Of a stretch of 64,000 bases of DNA, positions 12,001-22,300 are shown one piece after another. The position numbers were made by a program, and so were the translations under genes. Numbering within the stretch: position 1 is the stretch's first letter; every line of letters begins with the position of its first letter. Origin of the DNA: Schistosoma haematobium. Lineage: Eukaryota; Platyhelminthes; Trematoda; Strigeidida; Schistosomatidae. The notes under the pieces were generated by a model that was not told the origin of the DNA, ran no database searches, and saw only the letters and a program-made list of their open reading frames with translations. The stretch covers positions 4,594,152 to 4,658,151 of the forward strand of contig NC_067197.1 in assembly GCF_000699445.3 (NCBI RefSeq). Reading direction: 5' to 3'.

Positions 12001-14684
12001 TCCTCAATCCTTAAAAGCTCTTATGCCAGGCAGCTGTCATAGTCGAAAAGCTACGCAAAGATGGAAAAGAAGAAATTTACACACTGATGATAAATCTAAC
12101 ACTTCATTTGTCGATCTTAAAAAGCGTTTACAAATTAAACATAAACAAGCTAAAAAAGTGAGTTGGTTTAGTCCATAGTTTAATCAACCTGCGTTTATTC
12201 AGTTGTTACGTCGTTTTTCATGTGTAAGGACCTTAAGCTATTCTGGTAATTCGTAACATTGCCTGTGGTTATAGAATATATCATGTTCTGATAATGATCA
12301 TACACATGAATTCCAGAAATAATATCGAACACGAAAGTTAACACTGGAATAAGTTGCTTATGTACTGATGGTAGAAGAGTAGAGCATAGTAGATGTTCAT
12401 TGATAGCAGACAGTCTTAGCGCATTAAACAAAACTACATACAAATTAACAAAATAATACTAAAACCTAAAGAATAAAAATGTTTGTCGAAGTTGTGTTAG
12501 TCAGTAGATTAATTGAAGGTAAGGATCATTTGATATTCCACCTGAGATACACATACGCTTGATATACCCGTTTCTTAGTGTTTAGCATAATTTTATTTAT
12601 TTATTTTAACACATAGATATTGGTACTAAGAGGCACCAAATACATATGCGCCACACAAATCTCATTTGATATGTGTGAGGGCTGTGATACTGCCCGGGTG
12701 CCCAAACCGAAGCGGGTGGTTTTCTTAGAGGGCCACTCTCCGAGCCTTCGACCTGAAGGTTTGACCCACAAGGCAGTGGAGCATCGTAAGGAGATGCAGT
12801 CCCATGGAAGCCGGTGACCAACAATTGGTTCATACGCCATTTGTTCCCTCAGGATACTGGGGCCCATGCGCACCATTGGTTTGGAATCCGGTCAAAGCGC
12901 CGGACATTCGCTTTTCGTCCTCTCATTTTCGTAAACAACACCCCCGCCACGAAAAGGCAGTGAGTAGTACTTCCCTGGCAGAGGCTATATACGCGTGGCC
13001 GTGTGAGAGTATTTCGAGAGGGAGAGCGGACTCTCCCCACTCTCGGCCGTACCAGGGCATTCGGGGGCTTAGTATAATTTAGGAGAAAGTAATGATTAGT
13101 TTTTGGTAAATTGATCAGCAACAAATAATGTATATCATTGATCAAATGTAGTGATCAGTGCAAAGTCGAAAACCAACCTAGTTATTCTGATGAGTAATGA
13201 CAAGCAGTAGAACGGACTGTTGTCACATAGTCATTCAAATTCCAGTGTTGATATATTCTTTTCCTTCGAACAGAAAAGTAAATTTTTTCGATAAATTGGT
13301 GCATCAGTGATTTATTTATTTCTAAGAAGTAGGTTTTATAAGTACTACCACCAACCGATATTTTTCCTTGAAATTATCTTTGATCCTTCCGTTGGTTTAG
13401 GCTTTTCTACGAAAATTTACTTATCAGCTGCTAAGTAAAGTGTGTAACGTATGACTTTTAAAGTTCTCTGACCTTTTTGTTGCTTTTCGAGATTTCAATA
13501 TCTTCACAGTTTAGACGTTTGAGTCCGTTCAGGATCATCTGGCACAATAACGAAAAGTCTCATCAACCCATAATTATTCAAATTAAAGAAAAAGATCAAT
13601 TAAATATCATCTAAAAACTATAGAGGTCATATCTATGGGAAAAACTACATTGAATAGAATAACTACCTTTTATCTTTGTTGATATGATTAACTAGCTATT
13701 GGATATCACGACATATTTCCACTCATATCAATACATATTTACAACTGTAGTACACAAATTCGACAGGGAAAATGTTGAAATTCTAATTAGAGTAGACTTA
13801 AAAAGGTTGAGGAGAACTTGTAAGAAACTTGGCACAGCAATCAACAGATAGATTGAAATGAACTCAATCTATCAATCAATGATGACTAACTGCTAGGTTG
13901 GAGATTAATTAATTTAAAGAAAAATGGTAATTAAAATATCCATGAGATAACGACGGGAAAAGCTATGGAGAAGTGCTAATAGCTCATATTCTACTGAATT
14001 CATTGGTACTGATGTTATTTATAAAGGGAATGAAAGATTGTTGACTAAGTTGTAGTGTGGCTTCGAGTCGCGGTTGACTATGATCACCACTACAGGAAGA
14101 CTACGTGCCAGTTAACCGATAAGATCCCCCGTAAGCCAAATATCAGAAGGCAGTTGGTGGCCGTAGTCGAAATGTATTTGTTAGTGATCTCGTGGTATGG
14201 AAAGAATACCGAGATCGTGCCAAAGGAGTACAAGTGTGGTTACTGAGCGTAACCGAATTCGTGCAAGGTCACAATCAACGGAAGGAAGAATGTCAAACAA
14301 ACAAGTACAATAAAACAATCACTGGTACAATTGGTTATAACAATAATTGTTTCCATTAAACCAATCGCGTTCTCTTGATAAAAGTAGGTCACTACAAAGT
14401 CATCTAAATGATAGAAGACTCTGTTATTAAAGTATCAAATTAGCTCTGGTAGTAAACGACTAGTAAGCAAATATGAAAAAATATATATATACTGTTTGTT
14501 TGGATCATAGTGCATATGTAGTAAAAGAAAAAAAACCGACGTAAAGCACTGTTTTCATTACTGGAAAGAACGTATTCATATAGAAGTTCACTTTTCATTA
14601 TCTTTAATTGTTATCCTCTCCTTTCAGCGTAAATCTCAAAACCCATTATTTTCATTTGGACGAAAAAAATCTAAAGTTGGCTAA
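71..14684 (+). CDS. DDX56: Probable ATP-dependent RNA helicase DDX56 (DEAD box), 12 exons
   Basis: Exons read by eye: 71-124, 161-322, 353-507, 540-729, 2384-2526, 3023-3127, 5854-6042, 8042-8283, 9379-9455, 9563-9755, 12000-12157, 14628-14684 (TAA). All have GT/AG borders and compatible phases, giving about 574 aa (human about 547). Seen motifs: Q-motif (IKPTDIQ, aa 26-32), Walker A AKTGSGKT (49-56), APTKEL (85-90), GTPSR (136-140), DEAD (161-164), SAT (192-194), LVFTN (259-263), SRGIDF (344-349), HRVGRTAR (369-376), then the family block [19 protein letters not shown] and a Lys/Arg-rich tail fitting a nucleolar location. The family (NOH61/Dbp9) acts in 60S ribosome assembly. The ATG at 71 matches the family N-terminus (F..L.LD.R.L.A); the frame stays open upstream to the window edge, so an upstream start is not excluded. 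The first three introns are 36, 30 and 32 nt and later ones reach 2.7 kb. No clear AATAAA was seen after the stop. Confidence 0.93.
925..1395 (-). repeat. Interspersed repeat family A, copy 1 (in DDX56 intron 4)
   Basis: About 470 bp, clearly related to 12590-13070, 14955-15470 and 18375-18486. Oriented by the AAATAAATAAA tail seen in the plus-oriented copies; here that tail is at the low-coordinate end as its complement. Landmarks are GGCACTGTCC-like and CTCTCGGCCGTACTAGGGCA. The A-rich tandem tail suggests a retroposon. No reverse transcriptase coding is visible. Confidence 0.75.
4075..5520 (-). mobile_element. 5'-truncated Penelope-like element with inverted copy of its own 3' UTR
   Basis: On the minus strand 5317-5135 encodes the end of the Penelope ORF ([14 protein letters not shown], as at the C-terminus of the element ending at 29058). 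Its 3' UTR is seen on minus at about 4260-4079. The same UTR occurs in the opposite direction on plus at about 5335-5510, so 4079-4260 and 5335-5510 form a long inverted repeat with few mismatches. Landmarks are GAGTATATATTTGCGATT and TTTTGAAAATGCATT, also present at 29380-29440 after the larger copy. A separate foldback repeat (4433-4895) lies inside. DDX56 intron 6. Confidence 0.7.
4433..4895. mobile_element. Foldback repeat with tRNA-like core (family F)
   Basis: Arms of about 70 bp are inverted copies: ATTGAAATCATGAACTGATC with GTTAGACCACC at the left, GGTGGTCTAAC with GATCGGTTCATGAAT at the right. Between them is a Pol III-like box (GGTTCAAATTCC near 4770) preceded by an A-box-like GAGGTTAAGCG. 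Each arm carries a decayed hammerhead-like block (on minus: CTGAGGAG, later GAAACGG and GTCCAGTG at about 4490-4530). Same family as 29742-29845, 33110-33340 and 63181-63478. Confidence 0.65.
6165..6532 (+). mobile_element. RTE (SR2-like) fragment with TGAC tail
   Basis: Stretch in DDX56 intron 7 ending in tandem GACTGACTGACTG, the tail also seen after the reverse transcriptase copy ending at 17024. I recognise the sequence as a common schistosome RTE-associated segment (GTGGTCGAGCTTGCC, CATGCCAGACAGGT). No intact ORF and no reverse transcriptase motif in this piece. Confidence 0.55.
7185..7620 (+). mobile_element. RTE (Perere-3/SR3-like) 3' fragment
   Basis: Degraded reading frames give pieces such as [31 protein letters not shown] and [13 protein letters not shown], matching the ends of the copies at 21445, 50291 and 60665. 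It ends in a short TAAG tail (GTAAGTAAGTA at about 7610). Several stops and frameshifts. DDX56 intron 7. Confidence 0.7.
8740..9165. repeat. Long palindromic repeat (family P) in DDX56 intron 8
   Basis: Inverted arms at about 8924-9017 and 9064-9153 share almost complete complementarity (GAGTTTTGTTCTCTGAGCTG against CAGCTCAGAGAACAAAACTC) around a spacer of about 46 bp. GTAGATACTGTT occurs at both outer edges (near 8898 and 9151). Partial copies occur at 17905-17985, 26125-26250, 41765-41860 and 42165-42245. No coding. Confidence 0.7.
9756..11999 (+). other. DDX56 intron 10, no feature recognised
   Basis: 2.2 kb between exons 10 and 11. AT-rich sequence with no coding run on either strand and no repeat that I could match elsewhere in the window. 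Confidence 0.6.
12590..13070 (-). repeat. Interspersed repeat family A, copy 2 (in DDX56 intron 11)
   Basis: Starts with TTATTTATTTT (complement of the A-rich tail) and ends at CCAGGGCATTCGGGGGC. It is the best preserved copy. The minus-strand frame [20 protein letters not shown] is also readable in the copy at 14955 (PPNAVVQPRAGRINSSSRNA), but this may only reflect recent common origin. Confidence 0.8.
14051..14396. mobile_element. Solo LTR, 346 bp, with 4-bp target duplication AAGT (family L1)
   Basis: Begins TGTAGTG and ends CACTACA (7-bp inverted ends, TG...CA). Flanked on both sides by AAGT (14047-14050 and 14397-14400). Homologous over its length to 52032-52389, which has its own different 4-bp duplication. 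No internal region is present. A 4-bp duplication is found in some BEL/Pao elements (for example Sinbad-like), so that assignment is possible but not shown. Lies in DDX56 intron 11. Confidence 0.78.
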
Positions 14685-14954
14685 CGCATTTAATGACTTT
14701 TCAATAATTATTCAATGAATACGAAAAAAACCCAGAAAAGAATCCATTATTTGTATTGTGAATCAATTGTTTCATTATTCTAAAGAATCAAATTATTTGA
14801 CATTACTGTGTAATTGTTATTACTTTTACTAGTATGTATGATTGTAAATAATTATTGATGCATAATCATATATTTTTTTGTTTAAATGAAGTGGATTTTA
14901 TGGAGACTGTTTTAATTTATAGTATACGCCACTAGCTGATCTTAGTTGATGGTA

Positions 14955-15470
14955 CCGCCCCCAAATGCTGTGGTACAGCCGAGAGCGGGGAGAATCAACT
15001 CTTCCTCTCGAAATGCTCTCACATGGTCACGTGCATACAACCACTGCCAGGGAATTCCGACTCACTGCATTCTCGCGGCGGGGATGCTGTTTACAAAATT
15101 GAAAGGACGAAAAGCGAAACTGGAGCTTTAATCGGGTTGGTGGACACGGAGAGTCCACCTAGGGCAGTTGGAAAACTCTCATTCCAAACCAATGGTGCAC
15201 ATGGGCTCCAGTATCCTGAAGGAACAAATGGCGTATGAACCTATTGTTGGTCACCGGCTACCATGGGACTGCATCTCCTGACGTTGCTCCACTGCCTTGT
15301 GGATTAGACTTTTAGGTTGAAGACTCCGGTTGTGGCGTTCTAAGAAAACCATCTATTTCGGTTTGGGCGCCCAGGCAGTATCGCAATCCCCACACAAATC
15401 GAATGGTTTATGTGGCGCATATCTGTTTGGTGCCTCCGTGTACCAACGTTTATGTGTTTAAATAAATAAA
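14955..15470 (+). repeat. Interspersed repeat family A, copy 3
   Basis: About 515 bp in the DDX56-WD40 intergenic space, 270 bp after the DDX56 stop. Ends with GTTTAAATAAATAAA, which fixes the orientation of the family. The best readable frame starts at 14946 and is short. Confidence 0.78.
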
Positions 15471-15804
15471 ACCGCTAACAAAACTAAGAAGTACTGGATG
15501 GCTATCTCATAATAATATAATATTTCTCAACTGAAATCATTCTGTGATGAATATCAACTACATCTTTGCTTATAATGATTGTGAATTAAGGAAATATTGA
15601 GGCGATCCGCACAGGATAGCCATATGCCAATATGAAACTGATCATTTACAGTTCTAAACATCGATAGGAATGAATTAAAACATCACCCCATTGCACAAGC
15701 TAGTGGCTATCTGTACTCAATAGCTAGGTGGATAAGACGATGGCGTCTGAACCGAATGGTGTTGGGTTCGAGTTTCGTAGTAAACATCAACTCTCCGATG
15801 CAGG

Positions 15805-16792
15805 TTGATTACCTCAAGTGGTGTTCGTCAGGGCTGTCCACTCTCCCCATTCTTGTTCAACTTTGTGGTCGACGTACTTTCAGAGATAACACTCTCCTCA
15901 TCGAAATTTCCAGGGGTTGAACTTCTACCAGGAGGTTCACTTGTTGACTTAGAATATGCTGATGACATAGTTTTATTTGGCAAAGACGCTGACAAAATGC
16001 AGAGTCTTCTGACCACTCTAAGCAACAATGCAAGCATGTTCGGCATGCAATTATCCCCCTCGAAATGCAAAATGTTGCTTCAGGATTGGGTTACATCGAC
16101 ACCCGAACTAATGATAGGGAGTGAAGTAGTTGAGTGTGTCGACCGCTTCACTTATCTTGGAAGTCTCATCAGCCCTTGTGGTCTGGTGTGACGAAATCTC
16201 AGCACGGATACAGAAGGCTCGACTAGCTTTTGCCAACTTGCGTGATTTATGGCGTAGGCGAGATATCCGTCTACCAACCAAAGGACGGGTTTACTGCGCA
16301 GCAGTTCGTCCCGTCCTACTTTATGGCAGTGAAACATGGCCGGTAGGAGTAGAGGATATTCGTAGGTTACTAGTATTTGATCATAGGTGTCTTCGAAATA
16401 TTGCTCGTATATCCTGGGACCATCGAGTAAGTAATGCAGTCGTTAAGAAACGTGTACTAGGTAAGGATGGCAAATCAATTGATGAAGTAGTGAAACTTCA
16501 GTTGAGATGGCTGGGACACGTGTTACGTATGCCCAACGACCGACTACCTCGACGTACTATGTTCAGTGGTATAGGAGTAGGTTGGAAGAAAGCTAGGGGC
16601 GGCCAGATCAAAACATGGCACAAATCCATGAAGTCATTAACAAGTGGACTGAGCCATGTTGGTAGGTGTAGACTACCTGGTTGGGGACCACGAGATGATA
16701 GCAACCGATGGTTAGAGACCCTGAATGACATGGCTCAAAATCGTTTGCAATGGCGCAGGTGCATCCACTCTTTGTGTTCTCCCAAATTCTAA
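15805..16792 (+). pseudogene. RTE reverse transcriptase fragment, frameshifted
   Basis: Two overlapping frames (15805-16191 and 16130-16792) cover RT motifs B and C, the thumb, and the C-terminal tail of RTE proteins. The frame change falls in GTCTGGTGTGACG near 16185-16195, about two bases short of the family reading. YADD is intact. The endonuclease and RT motifs 0-A are absent by 5' truncation, so the piece cannot be autonomous. Confidence 0.85.
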
Positions 16793-17024
16793 TCTTCTGA
16801 ATTCTTCATGTCCCTTTTTTCCTCTTTCCAAATTTATTTCACTGGATTATACTCTTTAAATAACATCTCCAAACCCTAAACTTCCCGATTACTGCTTATA
16901 CTCTTATTACCTCTACCACTACGGGATTTGAATCGACAACTGCATCTCTGTGCTAATGTGGTGTGGCAACTCGAACTGATGTACGTACGTACGAAGTTCT
17001 ACGTTGTTACTGACTGACTGACTG
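15806..17024 (+). mobile_element. 5'-truncated SR2-like RTE retrotransposon, 10-bp target duplication
   Basis: Flanked by exact CGATGCAGGT at 15796-15805 and 17025-17034. Encodes the C-terminal half of an RTE reverse transcriptase: GVRQGCPLSPFLFNF, then LEYADDIVLFG (catalytic YADD, about 15955-15965), then after a frame change near 16190 the conserved 3' part (LLYGSETWPV, LRWLGHVLRMPNDRLPRR, GWKKARGG, MAQNRLQWRR) to a stop at 16792. A 3' UTR follows and ends in tandem TGAC units. SR2-type elements insert by target-primed reverse transcription, and 5' truncation is usual. Confidence 0.88.
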
Positions 17025-17036
17025 CGATGCAGGTGC

Positions 17037-17081
17037 ATCCAGATGATGAGTCTCAAATAGGACGAAACACTTGTTTTAGAT
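17037..17081 (+). ncRNA. Decayed hammerhead ribozyme motif (Sm-alpha type)
   Basis: Order ATCCAG, ATGATGA, stem II (GTCT/AGGAC), GAAA, stem III (ACA/TGT), GTT, then TTAGAT. The core consensus is CUGANGA...GAAA...NUH. Here the first core C is A, and stem I is weakened. Likely inactive. Confidence 0.55.
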
Positions 17082-17904
17082 TCCACTGGTAGTCACCATC
17101 CATCTTTGCTTATAAAGTATGAAAAGAGTTCAAAATACATATTCACTTGTAGGATTTATAAACATGTTAGTTCAAATATTTGAGAACTGTTAGTATAATT
17201 GATAGATTAGTTAAATCATTAGTTTTTTTCGTTTACCCTCAAAAGTTTAAAATCAGTATGTGTTATTGAGTTGTTTCTATTCCTGATATTAAACAATATA
17301 CTCACATAAAATCTTGATTTTAATGACTATCCTTCAGTATCATAAATTCCACTGTCAATACGTGACAACCTAATAAAATATCCAGGATATAATGTATTTT
17401 TAAATAAACATCTACAAGAGCATGCATACTGTGAAAGTATACAACAACTATGTAGCATGTAAGAACTAGTCAATATACAAAGAGTACTATCGTTTCTATG
17501 ATGAACTGTAGTTATCGAATGTTGATGATTACTTAAAATTGATATAAGATGAAGTTAAATTTCATGCATTCGACAATGAGTATGATACATATATACATAT
17601 ATTTCGATTCAAAAAGATATTTATTGATAACATTGTTATAAAACATTGGCCGGAAGGAAATTAAGTTTATGAAATAAGTTATAAAGCAATAAGAGTTTGT
17701 AAATTATGTCGTATCTTTGACTTTCGTTCTGTGAATTCCGTAGATTGAGAGTATACCATCATGAGATCCAGTAGATACCTATGGGTAAAAAAAAAGGAAA
17801 AGACTGCAATTTATGCTAAATTGTGACAATACTTTTGGTTTTTAAGCCTGTTTCAATTCTTCGTAGTGCTCCAACTAACGATACCTTCAAACAAGTGAGG
17901 AACT

Positions 17905-17985
17905 TAAGAAATTTCTTAGTGGAGTTTTGTTCTCTGAGCTGGACGGTTTGGTCGTGGAGCTTTCATTGCTTTTCTGAACGACATC
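17905..17985 (+). repeat. Family P arm fragment
   Basis: One arm (GAGTTTTGTTCTCTGAGCTG, GGTTTGGTCGTGGAGCTTTC) of the palindromic family seen at 8924-9153. No opposite arm nearby. Confidence 0.6.
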
Positions 17986-18374
17986 ATAATCAGTATTTCA
18001 ATGTAGTTGTATGGAGAGAAATGTTTGTAAGGATGTGGTATTCTGTATTGAGTTAATCTCACTGTTCTAAGAACCATATCATAGGAGCAAATCCAATTAG
18101 AATTCAAACCATGCCTTTTCCTAATAGACAACTTGATTTTTTATAGTACTGTAAGCTCAGATAATTGTGTTTCCTTTAACTCATTATGTAAAATACTCTT
18201 TATAGAAGTTATTCGTAATAATTTTAAGAATATACAGCAAGTAGTTGTTATCATCAGATAAATGTACTGGTAAGTATTTCTTGTCGGGAAATAAAGCAAT
18301 GGAGAAGATTCGCAGCTCAGGTGGGTGCTTTTGGTGGTGTTATGTTCAATGGACTGCATGGTTTAATAGAATAA

Positions 18375-18486
18375 GGTCTGGGTACCCGGGCAGTATCCCA
18401 GCCCTCACACAAATCGAATGATTTATGTGGCGCATATCTATTTGGTGCCTCCTTGTACCAATGTTTATGTGTTTAAATAAATAAAT
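18375..18486 (+). repeat. Interspersed repeat family A, 3' fragment
   Basis: The last 110 bp of family A (CGGGCAGTATCCC, TGGCGCATATCTATTTGGTG) ending in TTTAAATAAATAAA. Confidence 0.7.
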
Positions 18487-18561
18487 GTGGAGATTGTTAA
18501 GTTTTGAGTGAGACCATGAATCAGTCAATGTTAGACCACCGTTGACAACTTGGAAGCATTA

Positions 18562-19254
18562 CATGGTTTAATTGTTAAGCTTTCATTGTCATTCTTGACA
18601 TCTTCAGAGTCTACTTCATGTATAAGTGAGCTTTCCAGTTATTTCATAAACATTACATTAGTTTGTTCTGATGGAATTGTTTATGATCGACTGTTTTCGT
18701 ACATTTTGTCAGCATTCATTTTCGCATTCATGTTGACTGTCTTGGTGCGTTGACTTCTGGCCGCTAGACTGATTGATCCTATCAAGTAATTTCTCGAAGC
18801 ATGACATTCAGCAAAATTAACAGTCAATAGCCACGTTGACATAGAGCGAGCCTGTAAGCTCATATTGAGGAGATCAGTCAATCATGACGAAGCGAATAAT
18901 TCAATTACGAGTGAAAATTTGTTAACTTGGTTTCGAATTACATTCTAAGTGTGAGAGATAATGTCACTACCAGATTGTTTAAATCGAATTATGTGAAGCG
19001 AGGTTCGAATCTACAAATTGAAAATTTAACGCCCTAACCACCAAGCCACTGGTGTGGACGTTAACCGACAAAGACAATCAACATAAATGTAAAAATGGGT
19101 GGTGACAACAAAATATACAAAGACAGTCGATCACAAGCAATTCCATCAGAACAAACTGATGTAATGTTTATGGAATAACTGGAACACTCATTTCTACATG
19201 AAGTAGACTCTGAAGATGTCGAGAATGACAATGAAAACTTAACAGTTAAACCAC
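18562..19254. mobile_element. Foldback element with arms of about 150 bp and tRNA-like core
   Basis: Arms 18562-18712 and 19107-19254 are inverted copies (CATCTTCAGAGTCTACTTCA against TGAAGTAGACTCTGAAGATG; CAGTTTGTTCTGATGG-like in both). The core at about 18990-19060 holds a tRNA-like region on minus (GTGGCTTGGTGGTTAGGGCG, then GATTCGAACCTC). No coding. It ends about 125 bp downstream of the last WD40 exon found. Confidence 0.65.
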
Positions 19255-19380
19255 GCGCACCTCAGAAAATAAAACAAACAGAAATATCGAAGTGTTAAGG
19301 TTTAGAAATCGCGGTGTTTATCTGTGTTTCTAAATAAAAATACACAAAGACTTCACTATGACTTAATTATAAACTCTTAC

Positions 19381-22300
19381 TTCAGGCTTTGACGGATGCC
19401 AATCCACTACGGTAGCTGGGCTATTATGAATTCGCAGTTCGTGGTTTAATATAGTCAGAGGATGTGAACAAGCTTTTCGTACATCATATATAACAGGTGA
19501 TGATTGATTCACATCCATTGTACCTCCTACTAACAATTTTGTTCCACACGGACTAAACACTGCTGTTACAGGTGGAATAAGAGTATTTCTACTTGATCCA
19601 CTTGAGTAGATTTCAGATGAAAGTTTGGTCAATTTCATTACAGGATGTCGACTTTCCCTAAGGTCCCATATTTGTACACAATCCTTTGGTGCCACTGTTG
19701 CATATACTGTATATCCCGTACCAAGTGTTGTAGTATTTTGTATTGAATCATTGAAGCTTGAATACAGCGATCCCTAAATATGATATTTATATAGATTCAG
19801 TTTATGATAAATGTAAAAGTAACCAAAAAATTAGCAAAGAGTAATAGTGTCGGTAGTGATATAAACAGCGAATCAATTAGTCACAAAGAAATAGGATATA
19901 ATGGGTTTCAGATGCACAGAATTCCGACCAGTTATCTGATTTGGCTCAGGGCTGAAACATTGAGGTTTCCAGTATTTTGTTAGAAGTGTGATTCCTAGGT
20001 ATCAGAAATAATAGTTCCTAAGTCCTATTTATGAACAGTGATTGTATATATGGAAGAGAACGAAGGTCAGGAAGCGTTGTCGACAAGACTATAAGAAAGT
20101 GTTAAGATGGACTTAAGTTTTCCTGGAAGTGTGTGGTTGGTTAATACCATCCGGTTGACAACACAGTCGAAAGATATGTTTTGAGGACTTCATTCAGAAA
20201 CTGGGTTGATAACATAGATGCAGAATTTTATGAATGGCTCTTTGAACCTAACCATTCACCACCTTTATGCAAGTAGTGTTTAATTCTTTAGTTCTGTAAT
20301 TTTTAAAGCATATTACCGTCTTTATAAAGCTATAGGACTATGGGCGTGTGGTATTTTTCAAGTTAACCTTATCTAAACACTTCCATTTCTAGGAAAACAA
20401 GATCGATGCAGATGTCCTTATCCGTGGAAAACAATCTGAATCCACTAAAGCCCAGAATAACAAGAAGCTTGACTTCGCTCGCGAAACTGGAAGCAGTTGG
20501 CTTTTAGTTTCATCGTTAAACTGTGGACTCTCATGATATAGTTAATATATCAAAAGGTAAAGTGTTCTAATCAAAAGAATTTGGTTGGTTCATCACGTTA
20601 GGCAAACCTGACCGCTCTTGTAAAGGTAGCAACAACAACCTGAGAATAGATAGATATACTGAACCCTAGTTTCGGTAATATGGAAAATTCTATGTTTTCT
20701 GATTTAACTGTTTTTTTTCACAGTATTTTATTGTATTTTGGTCAAGTGAATGATTCCAAAGAAAAATCTTGATACAGAATATTTAGTAAAAGTCTAAGCC
20801 AAGTATTGTTTATTGAATGAATATGATGTTTACCTGATTTAATGCAATTCCTGTTATACACTTAGTATGTGCAGATTGAATTTCCTGAATAACCTGTCCA
20901 CAGTTTAAGTCTAAAATGGATAAACGTCGATCTGATCCGGCACACACCAACAAGTCTGTGATATCAAAAAAATACAAAAACGTTTCATATGTGGTTAAAA
21001 ATAGGAGTAGGACTTTCATCCCCGTAAAAGTCTTTTTAACAATGGCCACCAGCGATCACATATGAAATCGAATCCATGATCATCAAGTTAAGTAGTGAGC
21101 ACAATTTGATATACCTTGGTCCCTATATATATATAGCGTTATTGATGAGTCACTATTCCAACTACTAACTTCGTTAGTGTTTATCATCTGATTTAATTTC
21201 TTCAGTAAAAAACTGGATGCTCAGAAAGATTCACTATCAAGCATATATAAGAAATATAAGGAGATTTCACAGTTTCTCAAAACAGGTTTATATAACAAGT
21301 CACAAAAAGAAAACAAAGACAAGAAACAGTAAGACTACTTCTTGACAAACTAGTTTTCTTTTCCATTGTAGCTAGTATTGTATGGATTAGAAAAAAAACC
21401 TTATTATTAATTTCTAGCAATTTAAGCTCTATACATTAGATAGATGTATGGGGAAAAAACTTGGAGAACTACGAAAGCCATCATCCAGAAAATACAGGTG
21501 TTTATTAGTAGTTGTCTACGCAAAATACTTCGGATCCGTTGGCCGGATAATATTAGCAACAACCTACTATGGAAGAGAACAAACCAGATCCCAGAGGAGG
21601 AAGAAATCAGGAAGAAGCACTGGAAGTGGATAGGACACACATTGGGGAAAGCACCCAACTGCGTCACAAGACAAACCCTCACATGGAATCTTCAAGGCCA
21701 AAGAACACATTACGCCAGGAAATGGAAATAGACATGAGAAAAATGAACAAGAATTGGATGGAACTAGAAAAGAAGGCCCATGACAGAGTGGGTTGGAGAA
21801 TGCTGGTCTGCGGCCTATGCTTCATTAGGAGTAATAGGCGTAAGTAAGTACATTAGATAGAGTGTACATAGGGTAGGAAATATGTAAATCTAGAAACGTA
21901 TTCCACTATAGGAAACTACTATGTAACATCTGATTTACGGAGATAATTTTTAAGATTGCTAATAATTGGTAGTTCGGTGACTAGAAAGTTATGTGGATAA
22001 GATACGTTATTTACCTATATATGCAAGTGCTAAATTCTTTGGTTCGAATGGTATAATTTTATCATAACTCTCTAGTTGAGCTAAACTTGTGGTGAAACAC
22101 TTCCTGAATTCCACCTCTCAGTTATGTCCTTTTTTATTCAATCATATATTAGATTAGTTGTAGGCTAAACAAAGAGATCTATGCATTTAGTTTAATTTAC
22201 TATCTAACAGAAAATTGATAAAGTTTTATATCATTAACAATTAGTAGTACTATAATCCAACTTTTATTTTGATAAACAACTTTCTAAGTAGGTTGCTTAC

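Larger units (their letters stand above)
15545..17110 (+). mobile_element. Sm-alpha-like hammerhead repeat, split by an RTE insertion
   Basis: The repeat occupies 15545-15805 and 17025-17110. Its left part has TTTGCTTATAATG and GTGAATTAAGG, then a tRNA-like box (GGTGTTGGGTTCGAG near 15760) and CATCAACTCT. The right part continues with CATCCAGATGATGAG and CAAATAGGACGAAAC. This order matches the Sm-alpha SINE-like family, known to carry hammerhead ribozymes. The insertion 15806-17024 interrupts it at CGATGCAGGT. A related copy lies at 58045-58400. Confidence 0.72.
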
